Positions 1-5,720 of a stretch of 26,835 bases of DNA are shown piece after piece. The stretch comes from Clostridia bacterium. GTDB lineage: Bacteria; Bacillota_A; Clostridia; Christensenellales; Aristaeellaceae. The DNA is taken from contig JAFUDW010000201.1 in the NCBI GenBank assembly GCA_017464225.1, forward strand, positions 1 through 26,835. Direction: 5' to 3'. Within the stretch, counting starts at the first letter, position 1; every line of letters starts with the position of its first letter. Made by a program: the position numbers and the translations under genes. The notes beneath the pieces are model-generated. The model worked only from the letters and a program-made list of their open reading frames with translations. It had not been told where the DNA came from and did not search any database.

Positions 1-607
1 CGCCGGACAGGGTGTCGGGGTAAGCATCCTGCTTGGCCAGCATGCCCACGCTGTCCAGCAGCTTTCGGGCTTTTTCGATGGCCGCGTCCCGGCTGATTTT
101 ATTCACCTTGACAGGCGCGTAGATCATATTTTCCATCACCGTTTTGTGGGGGAACAGGTTGAAATGCTGAAACACCATGCCCACGCGGCGGCGAACGGAA
201 TAGGTATCCTCAAAATGGTCGGCTACGATCTTTTTCATCAAGGCGCTGTATTGAGCGCCTTCTTTTTTTTGAAACCAGGATCTTTCCTTTAATAAGTCGC
301 CTTCCTTGATCTTGCGGATGGCGTTTTCATCCGTTTCCCCGGCGGTGACCAGGGCCTTATAGGTGTTGGAGGCCCGGATCACGTCGAAGTGCAGGTAGGG
401 ATCGGGCGGGGTGATCAGTTTATCTTCCACCCAGATTTCCCCGAAGGTGGGCTTTTCCAGCAAATTGATGGAGCGCAGCAGGGTGGATTTTCCGCTGCCG
501 GAGGGGCCGATGATGGAAATGATTTCGCCCTCATCCACATGCAGGCTGACGCCCCGCAGCACGTGCAGGGAGCCAAAATCCTTGTATAAACCCTTAACGT
601 CGATCAC
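1..607 (-). CDS. Polar amino-acid ABC transporter ATP-binding protein (GlnQ-like), 3' end outside window
   Basis: This is the cytoplasmic ATPase of a polar amino-acid importer and energises the permease encoded just upstream. Reading leftward from a GTG start (605-607), 202 codons are visible. They include Walker A GPSGSGKST (residues 34-42), a Q-loop in GMVFQHFNLFPH (Q147) and LSG of the signature motif at residues 200-202, right at the window edge; Walker B lies outside. The start overlaps the end of the permease gene by 14 bp, so the two are probably translationally coupled. The odd point is size: in typical GlnQ proteins the Q-loop lies about 45 residues after Walker A, but here it is about 105 residues after. 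The extra segment of roughly 60 residues (about 67-135) is charged and in frame. Family assignment is secure; the amino acid transported cannot be told. Confidence 0.93.
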   Translation of the reverse strand, partial: MIDVKGLYKDFGSLHVLRGVSLHVDEGEIISIIGPSGSGKSTLLRSINLLEKPTFGEIWVEDKLITPPDPYLHFDVIRASNTYKALVTAGETDENAIRKIKEGDLLKERSWFQKKEGAQYSALMKKIVADHFEDTYSVRRRVGMVFQHFNLFPHKTVMENMIYAPVKVNKISRDAAIEKARKLLDSVGMLAKQDAYPDTLSG

Positions 608-1259
608 TTTTGTTCACCCACCTTTCCAGCAGCTTGCCCAGGAAGGACAGCCCCATCACCAGCACATAGTAAAACACCGATATGGCGAAGAAGGGCTCGA
701 AGGCCCGGTAGGTGCGGCTTTGGATCAGCTGGCCCACCCGCAGGATATCCACCAGGCCGATGGAGGCGATCAGCGTGGTGTTCTTCAGCAGGCTGATGAA
801 TTCATTCACCAGGCTGGGCAGCACGCTTTTGATGGCCTGGGGCAGGATGATATCTTTCATCATGCCGGGATAATGCACACCCAGGGCCATGGCGGCCTCG
901 TACTGCCCCCGGTCGATGGCCTTGATGCCGCCGCGCATGCTTTCGGAGATATAGGCGGCGGAGTTCATGGCGAACACCAGGGTGCCGGCCTGGAAGGCGG
1001 TGAATTTCACCGGCAGCACCAGGGGGATACCGAAATACATCATAAACACCTGCACCAGCAGCGGTACGCCCCGGAAAATGGAGGTGTACACCGCCGCGAT
1101 CCACTGCAGCGGCTTGAGGTTGGATATCTTGCATAAAGACAGCGGGATGGACAGCAAAAGCCCCAGCAGCAGGGAGCACACCGTGGTTTCCAGCGTCACC
1201 AGCAGGGCGGAGCCGAATTGGGGCAGCCAATTGAGAATAATGGAAAAATCTAATTGCAT
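594..1259 (-). CDS. Polar amino-acid ABC transporter permease (HisMQ/GlnP family)
   Basis: This 221-residue inner-membrane permease would form the channel of the importer, as a homodimer since only one permease gene is present. Several hydrophobic segments are visible (about 19-42, 53-82, 92-106 and 189-207). The cytoplasmic EAA loop that docks the ATPase is clear: EAAMALGVHYPGMMKDIILP at residues 121-140. Length is normal for the HisMQ family. The ATG follows a GAGGG ribosome binding site. The gene lies 64 bp after the binding-protein gene, with a strong hairpin between them, and its last 14 bp overlap the ATPase gene. Substrate is unknown, but the partner binding protein is of SBP family 3, which binds amino acids. 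Confidence 0.95.
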   Translation of the reverse strand: MQLDFSIILNWLPQFGSALLVTLETTVCSLLLGLLLSIPLSLCKISNLKPLQWIAAVYTSIFRGVPLLVQVFMMYFGIPLVLPVKFTAFQAGTLVFAMNSAAYISESMRGGIKAIDRGQYEAAMALGVHYPGMMKDIILPQAIKSVLPSLVNEFISLLKNTTLIASIGLVDILRVGQLIQSRTYRAFEPFFAISVFYYVLVMGLSFLGKLLERWVNKSDRR

Positions 1260-1285
1260 GGCGTTTCCCTCAACAACGCGAAATG

Positions 1286-1305
1286 CCCCTCCCCGAAGGG
1301 AGGGG
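1286..1305 (-). other. Stable UUCG-capped hairpin between binding-protein and permease genes
   Basis: On the minus strand CCCCTCCC, TTCG, GGGAGGGG forms a perfect 8-bp stem closed by the extra-stable C(UUCG)G tetraloop. No T-run follows, so it is not a standard terminator. Its place just after the binding-protein gene suggests that it protects that transcript's 3' end or partly attenuates read-through, which would give more binding protein than membrane subunits. The structure is seen; the role is inferred. Confidence 0.7.
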
Positions 1306-1323
1306 GATCAGAGGATACGGGAA

Positions 1324-2100
1324 TCAATAGAGCCACTGCTTGATCAGGGCGTCCAGGGTGCCGTCCGTCTGCAGCTCGGTCAGCGCGCCGTTGACCAGGT
1401 CCACCAGCTCGCTGCCCTTGGGGAACGCGATGTTGTATTGATCGGCGGTGCCTTCGCCTTCCAGCAGGAAGTATTTCAAAAGCGGCGATCCATCGGCGGC
1501 CAGCACGGTGTTGCTCAGCTTCTTGGAGCCGTTGATGGAGGTGAGGCCGGCCACCACGCCGTCCAGGTTCTCCGCCACGGCGTTGCCCACTGCGGCCTGG
1601 CCCTGGAAGGTTTTCAGGGTAGCGCCGGGAATGGCTTCGATCAGCAATTCATACGTGGTGCCCTGGGAGCAGGCCACCACCTGGTCTTTCAGGTCGTCAT
1701 AGGACGCGATGGTGGAATCCACCGGCACCACGCAGCCCACGTCGGTGATGCAGTAGGTCATGGAGAAATCCACCACCTGGGCGCGCTCCTCGGTGTAGCT
1801 CATGCCGGAGATGACGAAGTCCGCGTCGCCGGTCTGCAGGGAGCCGATCAGGGACGAGAAGCCCATGGGCACGATCTCGAAGGTGAAGCCCAGCTTCTGG
1901 CTCAACTGCTTGATGATATCGATGTCCAGGCCCTCATAGCCTGTTTCGTCGGTTTCGGATACGGTTTCAAAATACATAAAATCGGGGGACAGGGCGATTT
2001 TCAGGTGCTTCCCGGCCAGGGGCAGGGCATCCTCCGCCAGGGCGGATACGGATACGAGGACCAAACACAGCACCAGCATCAGGGCAAACAATTTCTTCAT
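1324..2100 (-). CDS. Amino-acid ABC transporter substrate-binding protein (SBP family 3)
   Basis: This 258-residue extracytoplasmic protein captures the amino acid and delivers it to the permease. The start at 2100 is chosen because AAGGAGG (2109-2115) sits 8 bp upstream and a signal peptide follows at once: MKKL, a hydrophobic stretch, then ALA|ED with predicted cleavage after residue 22. Family-3 features include LDIDIIKQLSQKLGF followed by a TGDADFVISGMSYTEER block and VDFSMTY. No lipobox cysteine is present: Cys12 lies inside the hydrophobic core after LVL. It is therefore probably cut by signal peptidase I rather than lipidated, which is unusual for a Gram-positive binding protein. It is first in the operon, directly behind a good promoter. 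Confidence 0.93.
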   Translation of the reverse strand: MKKLFALMLVLCLVLVSVSALAEDALPLAGKHLKIALSPDFMYFETVSETDETGYEGLDIDIIKQLSQKLGFTFEIVPMGFSSLIGSLQTGDADFVISGMSYTEERAQVVDFSMTYCITDVGCVVPVDSTIASYDDLKDQVVACSQGTTYELLIEAIPGATLKTFQGQAAVGNAVAENLDGVVAGLTSINGSKKLSNTVLAADGSPLLKYFLLEGEGTADQYNIAFPKGSELVDLVNGALTELQTDGTLDALIKQWLY

Positions 2101-2136
2101 GGTCGTTTCCTCCTTGGAATCATGTTGACGGGATGT

Positions 2137-2165
2137 ATAATAATACAAAAATATTCTTTTGTCAA
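2137..2165 (-). promoter_or_regulatory. Sigma-A-type promoter of the amino-acid importer operon
   Basis: On the minus strand there is a perfect -35 TTGACA (2160-2165), a 17-bp spacer and -10 TATTAT (2137-2142), in AT-rich DNA. Transcription would start near 2130, giving a leader of about 30 nt before the binding-protein ATG. That is too short for a riboswitch or T-box. Confidence 0.75.
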
Positions 2166-2272
2166 GTATAAAATCAAAATAATTTCAAAAAATAATTGAT
2201 TTTTATTCATGCAAGAGCGAAAAATGCATAGAAATACGATTTGCTTGACGTACGGAATGAAAAAAGCAAATC

Positions 2273-2303
2273 AAAAAACAGGGGAAGCCATGGGCCGCCC
2301 CTG
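2273..2303 (-). terminator. Rho-independent terminator of the spore protein gene
   Basis: On the minus strand CAGGGG and CCCCTG (2298-2303 and 2279-2284) pair, with extra GCC/GGC pairing inside. A run of six T follows, 15 bp after the stop codon of the spore protein gene. Confidence 0.8.
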
Positions 2304-2317
2304 CCGATCTGAGCAGC

Positions 2318-2554
2318 TTACTTGCCGCTGCCGCTCATCTGCCGTTCCTGCTGTTCGATCATGCGCTTAACCATGTAGCCGCCGATGTAGCCGGCCTGAC
2401 GGGAAGGCAGATCGCCGTTATAGCCCTGTTTGAGGTTGATGCCCAGTTCACTGGCAATTTCGAATTTCATGTTGTCCAGGGCGGCGCGCGCTTCGGGCAC
2501 GTTGGCGCGGTTGGAGTTGCTGGAGGAAGAAGAACTGTTGCTTGCGTTATACAT
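2318..2554 (-). CDS. Alpha/beta-type small acid-soluble spore protein (SASP)
   Basis: This 78-residue protein coats DNA in the forespore and protects it from UV and heat; its amino acids are recycled at germination. The family core is complete: ARAALDNMKFEIASELGI (residues 22-39) followed by GDLPSRQAGYIGGYMVKRMIEQQE (47-70, cited in part). The site for the germination protease GPR is FEIASE at residues 31-36. An N-terminal Ser/Asn-rich tail of about 17 residues comes first. AGGAG lies upstream of the ATG and a terminator follows the stop. It is monocistronic. A forespore sigma-G promoter would be expected, but I could not identify a convincing one. The gene shows that the host makes endospores. 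Confidence 0.95.
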   Translation of the reverse strand: MYNASNSSSSSSNSNRANVPEARAALDNMKFEIASELGINLKQGYNGDLPSRQAGYIGGYMVKRMIEQQERQMSGSGK

Positions 2555-2721
2555 GGTAATTCACTCCTGTTCTCAATTTCAATGTTTACCGGGGTGATCC
2601 CTTCGATGGATGCCGGCAGGATTTTCTGCCGCGGGACGGATGGATACCCGCCTGCTCATCGGGGCAGGCTGTGCATGGGGATTGGTGGAACACAATCGAT
2701 CTGCCGATGCGATCGTTCCCG

Positions 2722-2781
2722 TCACTGCTTGCCGGCCATCTGCTTTTCGGCCTGTTCGATCAGACGCTTTACTCTGTTACC
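2722..2781 (-). pseudogene. 3' remnant of a second alpha/beta SASP gene
   Basis: On the minus strand 19 codons and a stop read GNRVKRLIEQAEKQMAGKQ. This matches the C-terminus of the intact neighbouring SASP (VKRMIEQQERQMSGSGK) at most positions. Nothing recognisable as SASP precedes it: the upstream frame has no GPR site or N-terminal core. It looks like the tail of a tandem spore protein gene whose front was deleted or replaced, next to the tnpV island. Short length limits certainty. Confidence 0.65.
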
Positions 2782-2924
2782 TTCAGAACACATTTATTGT
2801 GGAGCGCGAAAACCGCCATGCTGCAAGGCATTGCGAGGAATTGAGCATCACCGTTCGATTCTGCTTTTGGGACGGTCTGAGGGTAATGAACCAAGAAAAA
2901 GCGGATGAAACACTTGAAGGCGTC

Positions 2925-2950
2925 TGCGGCTGAAGAAAGCGGCAGCCGCA
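2925..2950 (+). other. Hairpin just before the tnpV ribosome binding site
   Basis: TGCGGCTG (2925-2932) and CAGCCGCA (2943-2950) form a perfect 8-bp stem with a 10-nt loop, ending 9 bp before the GGAGG of the first tnpV gene. It could influence translation or messenger stability, or be a protein-binding inverted repeat. The function is unknown. Confidence 0.5.
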
Positions 2951-2972
2951 AAAAGAACAGGAGGAAAAGAAC

Positions 2973-3359
2973 ATGAAGAATCTTTCAAAACACAGCGTGG
3001 ATGAAAAGAACGGCCTGAGCTACACCCTGCACGGCGACTATTACTTCCCGGATCTGTCGCTCCCGGAAACCGATCAAAAGCCGATTGGCCGCTATGGCAG
3101 GATGCGCCTGGACTATCTTCGGGAACACCGCCCTGGACTGTACACCCGTCTGATTCTATCTGGTAAGCTGTATGACCATCTGACAGAGATCGATGAAACC
3201 AGCCGGGAAAGGCTGGATCATATGATCCCTCAGATGGCCCGAGCCGAAGGCATCAACGAAATGCTGAAAGCCTGTGATCCCATGGCCTGGGTCGGCCAGA
3301 TGAACGCATTGAAGCATCAGGCCGAGGAGGTCATCCTGGATGAGCTGATCTACGGTTGA
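2973..3359 (+). CDS. TnpV family protein, copy 1
   Basis: This 128-residue protein belongs to the TnpV family (transposon-encoded protein of Tn4451-like elements), whose biochemical role is not established. Visible family blocks are NGLSYTLHGDYYFPDL (residues 13-28), IGRYGRMRLDYLREHRPGLY (38-57) and TRLILSGKLYDHL. A helical C-terminus ends in WVGQMNALKHQAEEVILDEL. GGAGG (2960-2964) lies 8 bp before the ATG, and a strong terminator follows. A second, clearly diverged copy lies at 5100-5501 in the same direction on the far side of an AAA ATPase gene. No transposase or recombinase is present nearby, so this may be a relic or a domesticated gene rather than a complete mobile element. Confidence 0.88.
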   Translation: MKNLSKHSVDEKNGLSYTLHGDYYFPDLSLPETDQKPIGRYGRMRLDYLREHRPGLYTRLILSGKLYDHLTEIDETSRERLDHMIPQMARAEGINEMLKACDPMAWVGQMNALKHQAEEVILDELIYG

Positions 3360-3388
3360 TCGACAACAAATTCAATCCTAAATGAAAC

Positions 3389-3435
3389 GGCGGCACTGCT
3401 GGGGTACTCCGGCAGCGCTGCCATTAATCTTTTTT
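3389..3435 (+). terminator. Rho-independent terminator after tnpV copy 1
   Basis: GGCGGC (3389-3394) pairs with GCTGCC (3417-3422) through one G-U pair, with CTGC/GCAG pairing inside. A T-rich run (TCTTTTTT, 3428-3435) follows, 30 bp after the tnpV stop codon. Confidence 0.75.
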
Positions 3436-3436
3436 G

Positions 3437-3454
3437 GGCTTTGAATTCAAAGCC
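3437..3454. repeat. 18-bp perfect palindrome upstream of the ATPase gene
   Basis: GGCTTTGAATTCAAAGCC is identical to its reverse complement. It lies right after the tnpV terminator and 19 bp before the first of three 33-bp phased repeats leading to the ATPase promoter. A perfect palindrome here suggests a site for a dimeric DNA-binding protein. The binding protein is unknown. Confidence 0.6.
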
Positions 3455-3472
3455 TTATGAGCTGGAATGATT

Positions 3473-3556
3473 TCCCTTCAAAAATACCATGGCACGCAAA
3501 AAAAGTCCCTTGAAAAATATTTCATATCGAGCAAAAACTCCCTTGAAAAATATTTT
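3473..3556. repeat. Three direct repeats at exact 33-bp spacing before the ATPase gene
   Basis: Copies begin at 3473 (TCCCTTCAAAAATACC, degenerate), 3506 (TCCCTTGAAAAATATTT) and 3539 (TCCCTTGAAAAATATTTT). Both intervals are exactly 33 bp, about three helical turns, which puts all copies on one face of the DNA. Each better copy ends in a small palindrome (AAATATTT or AAAATATTTT). The third copy contains the -35 box of the ATPase promoter, so bound protein could directly control that promoter. This reads as an operator array; the intervening sequences are unrelated. Confidence 0.75.
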
Positions 3557-3571
3557 GTTTTTGCGTATACT
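3543..3571 (+). promoter_or_regulatory. Promoter of the AAA/DUF4143 ATPase gene
   Basis: -35 TTGAAA (3543-3548), a 17-bp spacer and -10 TATACT (3566-3571) lie 27 bp before the ATG at 3599. The -35 box is inside the third 33-bp repeat, which predicts repression or autoregulation through the repeats. The leader would be about 20 nt. Confidence 0.75.
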
Positions 3572-3598
3572 ATGACCATGGGCAAAGGAGGGCGGAAC

Positions 3599-4918
3599 AT
3601 GCTGAAAAGAAAAATCGAAGCTGTTTTGAAAAGCTGGAAAGAAGCGGAAGGGCATAAGCCACTGGTGATCAAGGGCTGCCGCCAGTGCGGGAAAACCTTT
3701 TCAGTCCGTCAATTCGCCCAGGAAAACTATGAGCACGAAATCTATCTGAATTTCTTTGAAAACAAAAGCTATGCGTCGGTTTTTTCCGGCTCCCTGGAAG
3801 TGGATCACTTGACCATGCTGCTTTCCGCGCTGCTGGGGCCGAAGGCCGTGTTTGAACCGGGGAAAACGGTGCTGATCCTGGATGAGATTCAGGAATGCCC
3901 GGAGGCGCGGACGGCGCTCAAGTTTTTCGCCATAGACGGCCGGTACGACGTGATTGCCACAGGCTCGCTGCTTGGCGTCAAGGGATACGGCAAGCGGCCC
4001 GCATCCATTCCCGTGGGCTACGAGCAAATCGAGGAAATGTACCCATTGGATTTCGAGGAATTCCTGTGGGCCAACGGCATCGATGCACCTGTGATCCAAT
4101 ACCTGAAAGAATGCCTGCACAACGAAACGCCCGTAGCGGAGGCCCTGCATGAGAAGCTGCGTCAGCTGCTGCTGCAATATACGGTAGTGGGCGGGATGCC
4201 TGCGCCCGTGCAGACGTTTGTGGACACCCATCAAATGAATACCGTGCTGCAATTGCAGCGTGGCATCCTGGCGGATTATGAAGAGGACATGGTGAAGTAT
4301 GCGGACGACAAGGACAAGCCGCACATTCGGGAATGCTTCCAATCCATCCCGCGCCAGCTGAGCAAGGAAAACAAGAAATTCCAGTATTCCGTTGTGCAGA
4401 AAGGCGCCACCGCCTCAAAATTCATAGGAAGCCTGCAATGGATCGAGGATGCCGGCATCATCCGCCGATGCTATAATCTGTCGCTGCCGGAATTGCCGCT
4501 GGATGGAAACGCCATTCAGGATATCTTCAAAGTGTACATGGTGGACAGCGGGTTGCTGATCGCCATGCTGGAGGACGGCACGCAGTTCGACGTGCTCCAG
4601 GGCAATCTGTACGGCTATAAAGGAGCGATCTTTGAAAACCTCGCCGCCGACATCCTGGCAAAGATGGGCCGGAAGCTGTACTACTATCATAAAGATTCCG
4701 GCCTGGAGATCGATTTTGTGATGCGGTACGCGGGCCAAAGCACCCTGCTGGAAGTGAAAGCCACCACCGGCAACACAAAAAGCGCCAAGACCATCCTGAA
4801 CCACCCGGAAAAATATCATGTGGGCGGCGCGATCAAACTGGGCGACTATAACGTGGTCCGCGCAGGCAATATCCTGACGTTGCCGTTTTATATGGCTTTT
4901 TTGCTGACTGCATACTGA
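3599..4918 (+). CDS. AAA_14/DUF4143 ATPase with C-terminal PD-(D/E)XK-like region
   Basis: This 439-residue predicted ATPase contains Walker A GCRQCGKT (residues 26-33), Walker B VLILDE (91-96) and the sensor-like ATGS segment (120-123), making up an AAA_14 domain. A DUF4143 region follows (about 205-370). The C-terminal GLEIDFV...LLEVKA pattern (D372, E385, K387) resembles the PD-(D/E)XK nuclease fold known at the end of this family. The start at 3599 is preferred because AAAGGAGG (3584-3591) lies 7 bp upstream. An in-frame ATG exists at 3467, but that extension runs through the repeat array and the promoter. Members are widespread in Bacteroidota and Clostridia, and their function is not established. 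The gene is enclosed by two tnpV genes in the same direction, and the repeat array before it suggests autoregulation. Confidence 0.9.
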   Translation: MLKRKIEAVLKSWKEAEGHKPLVIKGCRQCGKTFSVRQFAQENYEHEIYLNFFENKSYASVFSGSLEVDHLTMLLSALLGPKAVFEPGKTVLILDEIQECPEARTALKFFAIDGRYDVIATGSLLGVKGYGKRPASIPVGYEQIEEMYPLDFEEFLWANGIDAPVIQYLKECLHNETPVAEALHEKLRQLLLQYTVVGGMPAPVQTFVDTHQMNTVLQLQRGILADYEEDMVKYADDKDKPHIRECFQSIPRQLSKENKKFQYSVVQKGATASKFIGSLQWIEDAGIIRRCYNLSLPELPLDGNAIQDIFKVYMVDSGLLIAMLEDGTQFDVLQGNLYGYKGAIFENLAADILAKMGRKLYYYHKDSGLEIDFVMRYAGQSTLLEVKATTGNTKSAKTILNHPEKYHVGGAIKLGDYNVVRAGNILTLPFYMAFLLTAY

Positions 4919-4978
4919 TTTTTATGATGCTGATGCTGTGGGTCGAGCAATATGGATCGCTTCCTTATGTTATGGTTC

Positions 4979-5009
4979 CACGTATAATACCAAACTGTAA
5001 TAATACGTG
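4979..5009 (+). promoter_or_regulatory. Inverted repeat containing a perfect -10 box before tnpV copy 2
   Basis: CACGTAT (4979-4985) and ATACGTG (5003-5009) form a 7-bp inverted repeat with a 17-bp centre. A perfect -10 TATAAT (4983-4988) overlaps the left arm, but only a weak -35 (TTCCTT, 4961-4966) precedes it. It may be an operator-controlled promoter for the second tnpV, about 90-100 nt before its start codon. No terminator was seen after the ATPase gene, so read-through is also possible. Confidence 0.4.
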
Positions 5010-5099
5010 ATAATCCAGTTGTGGCATGGTTGTGGCAAGCGCTTGGTTTTGCTGGATGATTTCCGTGAAGAATATTGATACAAACGGAGGATCATTGAA

Positions 5100-5501
5100 A
5101 TGAAACAGAATAATGAAACCAGTGCAAAGCTCCCTCTCAGCATCTATGATGCCAGGAATGGCCTCAATTACACCCTGCATGGCGATTACTATTTTCCCAA
5201 TATCGAAGTCGAATCCGGGAAGCCGCTTGGAAAATACGGCAGGGCAAGGCTTCGGTATCTCCAGAAATATCGTTCCAACATATATACCCGGCTTCTGCTC
5301 TCCGGCAAGCTGTATGACGATCTGAATGATACGGAGGCAGCAGCAAGGCACTTTCCAGAAATGTCGGTCCCGATCATGGCAAATGCAGCCGGTGTCACAG
5401 AAACGCTGAAAGCCATCGATCCCCTGAAATGGGTCGGGATGATGAATGCCATCAAAGCTCAGGTGGAAGAAATTATATGGAATGAAATGATCTGTGTGTA
5501 A
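5100..5501 (+). CDS. TnpV family protein, copy 2
   Basis: This 133-residue TnpV paralogue shares the family core with copy 1: NGLNYTLHGDYYFPN (residues 20-34), GKYGRARLRYLQKY and YTRLLLSGKLYDDL. It ends in WVGMMNAIKAQVEEIIWNEM. By eye about half of the aligned residues match copy 1, so the pair is an old divergence or a separate acquisition, not a recent duplication. The N-terminus is a few residues longer, and the middle (EAAARHFPEMSVPIM) differs most. GGAGG (5086-5090) lies 9 bp before the ATG. A terminator follows closely. Role unknown, as for the family. Confidence 0.87.
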   Translation: MKQNNETSAKLPLSIYDARNGLNYTLHGDYYFPNIEVESGKPLGKYGRARLRYLQKYRSNIYTRLLLSGKLYDDLNDTEAAARHFPEMSVPIMANAAGVTETLKAIDPLKWVGMMNAIKAQVEEIIWNEMICV

Positions 5502-5514
5502 TATGACAAGCCAA

Positions 5515-5545
5515 GCCGCTTCTTCAGAGGCGGCGTTTTGTTTTT
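5515..5545 (+). terminator. Rho-independent terminator after tnpV copy 2
   Basis: GCCGC (5515-5519) and GCGGC (5530-5534) pair, with TCT/AGA extending the stem. TTTTGTTTTT follows. It lies 13 bp after the stop codon and closes the island on its right side. Confidence 0.85.
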
Positions 5546-5596
5546 ATTCATTAAGCGATCAGAAACATAGTCAAAAATTGATAATTCACGAATAAC

Positions 5597-5675
5597 CGTT
5601 ATCATAACGAATCATCTATTCTCTTTCTGGCATCGTTTAGTATAACCTTTTATTCTGATAATCAGATTATTAGAA
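5597..5675. repeat. Two 13-bp palindromes in the AT-rich convergent gap
   Basis: CGTTAT-C-ATAACG (5597-5609) and TCTGAT-A-ATCAGA (5654-5666) are both perfect 6-1-6 palindromes, with centres 57 bp apart. The second is part of a longer imperfect hairpin (TTCTGATAA/TTATTAGAA, 5653-5675) that might act as a weak terminator for the minus-strand galM operon, although no T-run follows. The rest of the 5546-5720 gap is AT-rich and shows nothing else. Confidence 0.4.
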
Positions 5676-5720
5676 AATGATAAAGAAAATGGCGGCAGTT
5701 AACACATCTTTTTATCTTGT

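Larger units (their letters stand above)
2555..2972. other. Gene-poor gap between the SASP gene and the first tnpV
   Basis: This 418-bp stretch between divergent genes holds the SASP remnant (2722-2781) and a hairpin beside the tnpV ribosome binding site. Two overlapping plus-strand reading frames of about 107 codons (2582-2908 and 2610-2933) have no ribosome binding site or recognisable domain, and I do not regard them as genes. Confidence 0.5.

Noticed and set aside
967..2199. 410-codon plus-strand reading frame across the binding-protein gene
   Set aside because: It is antisense to a clear SBP and part of the permease gene. It is rich in His, Gln and Gly and has no domain, typical of a GC-rich shadow frame.
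2238..2272. GATTTGC/GCAAATC inverted pair between the SASP terminator and the importer promoter
   Set aside because: The 7-bp arms with a 21-bp AT-rich centre are likely chance and partly the terminator's T-rich tail.
2582..2933. Two overlapping plus-strand frames before the first tnpV
   Set aside because: There is no ribosome binding site or domain, and they overlap each other and the SASP remnant. Better seen as non-coding.
3473..3556. Short CRISPR array
   Set aside because: There are only three copies, one degenerate, with cores of about 17 bp, gaps of about 16 bp and no cas genes. The promoter overlap fits an operator array better.
3467..3598. N-terminal extension of the ATPase through the repeats
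   Set aside because: AAAGGAGG and a good promoter both lie downstream of that ATG. The repeat-encoded 11-residue periodicity is a by-product of the 33-bp DNA spacing.
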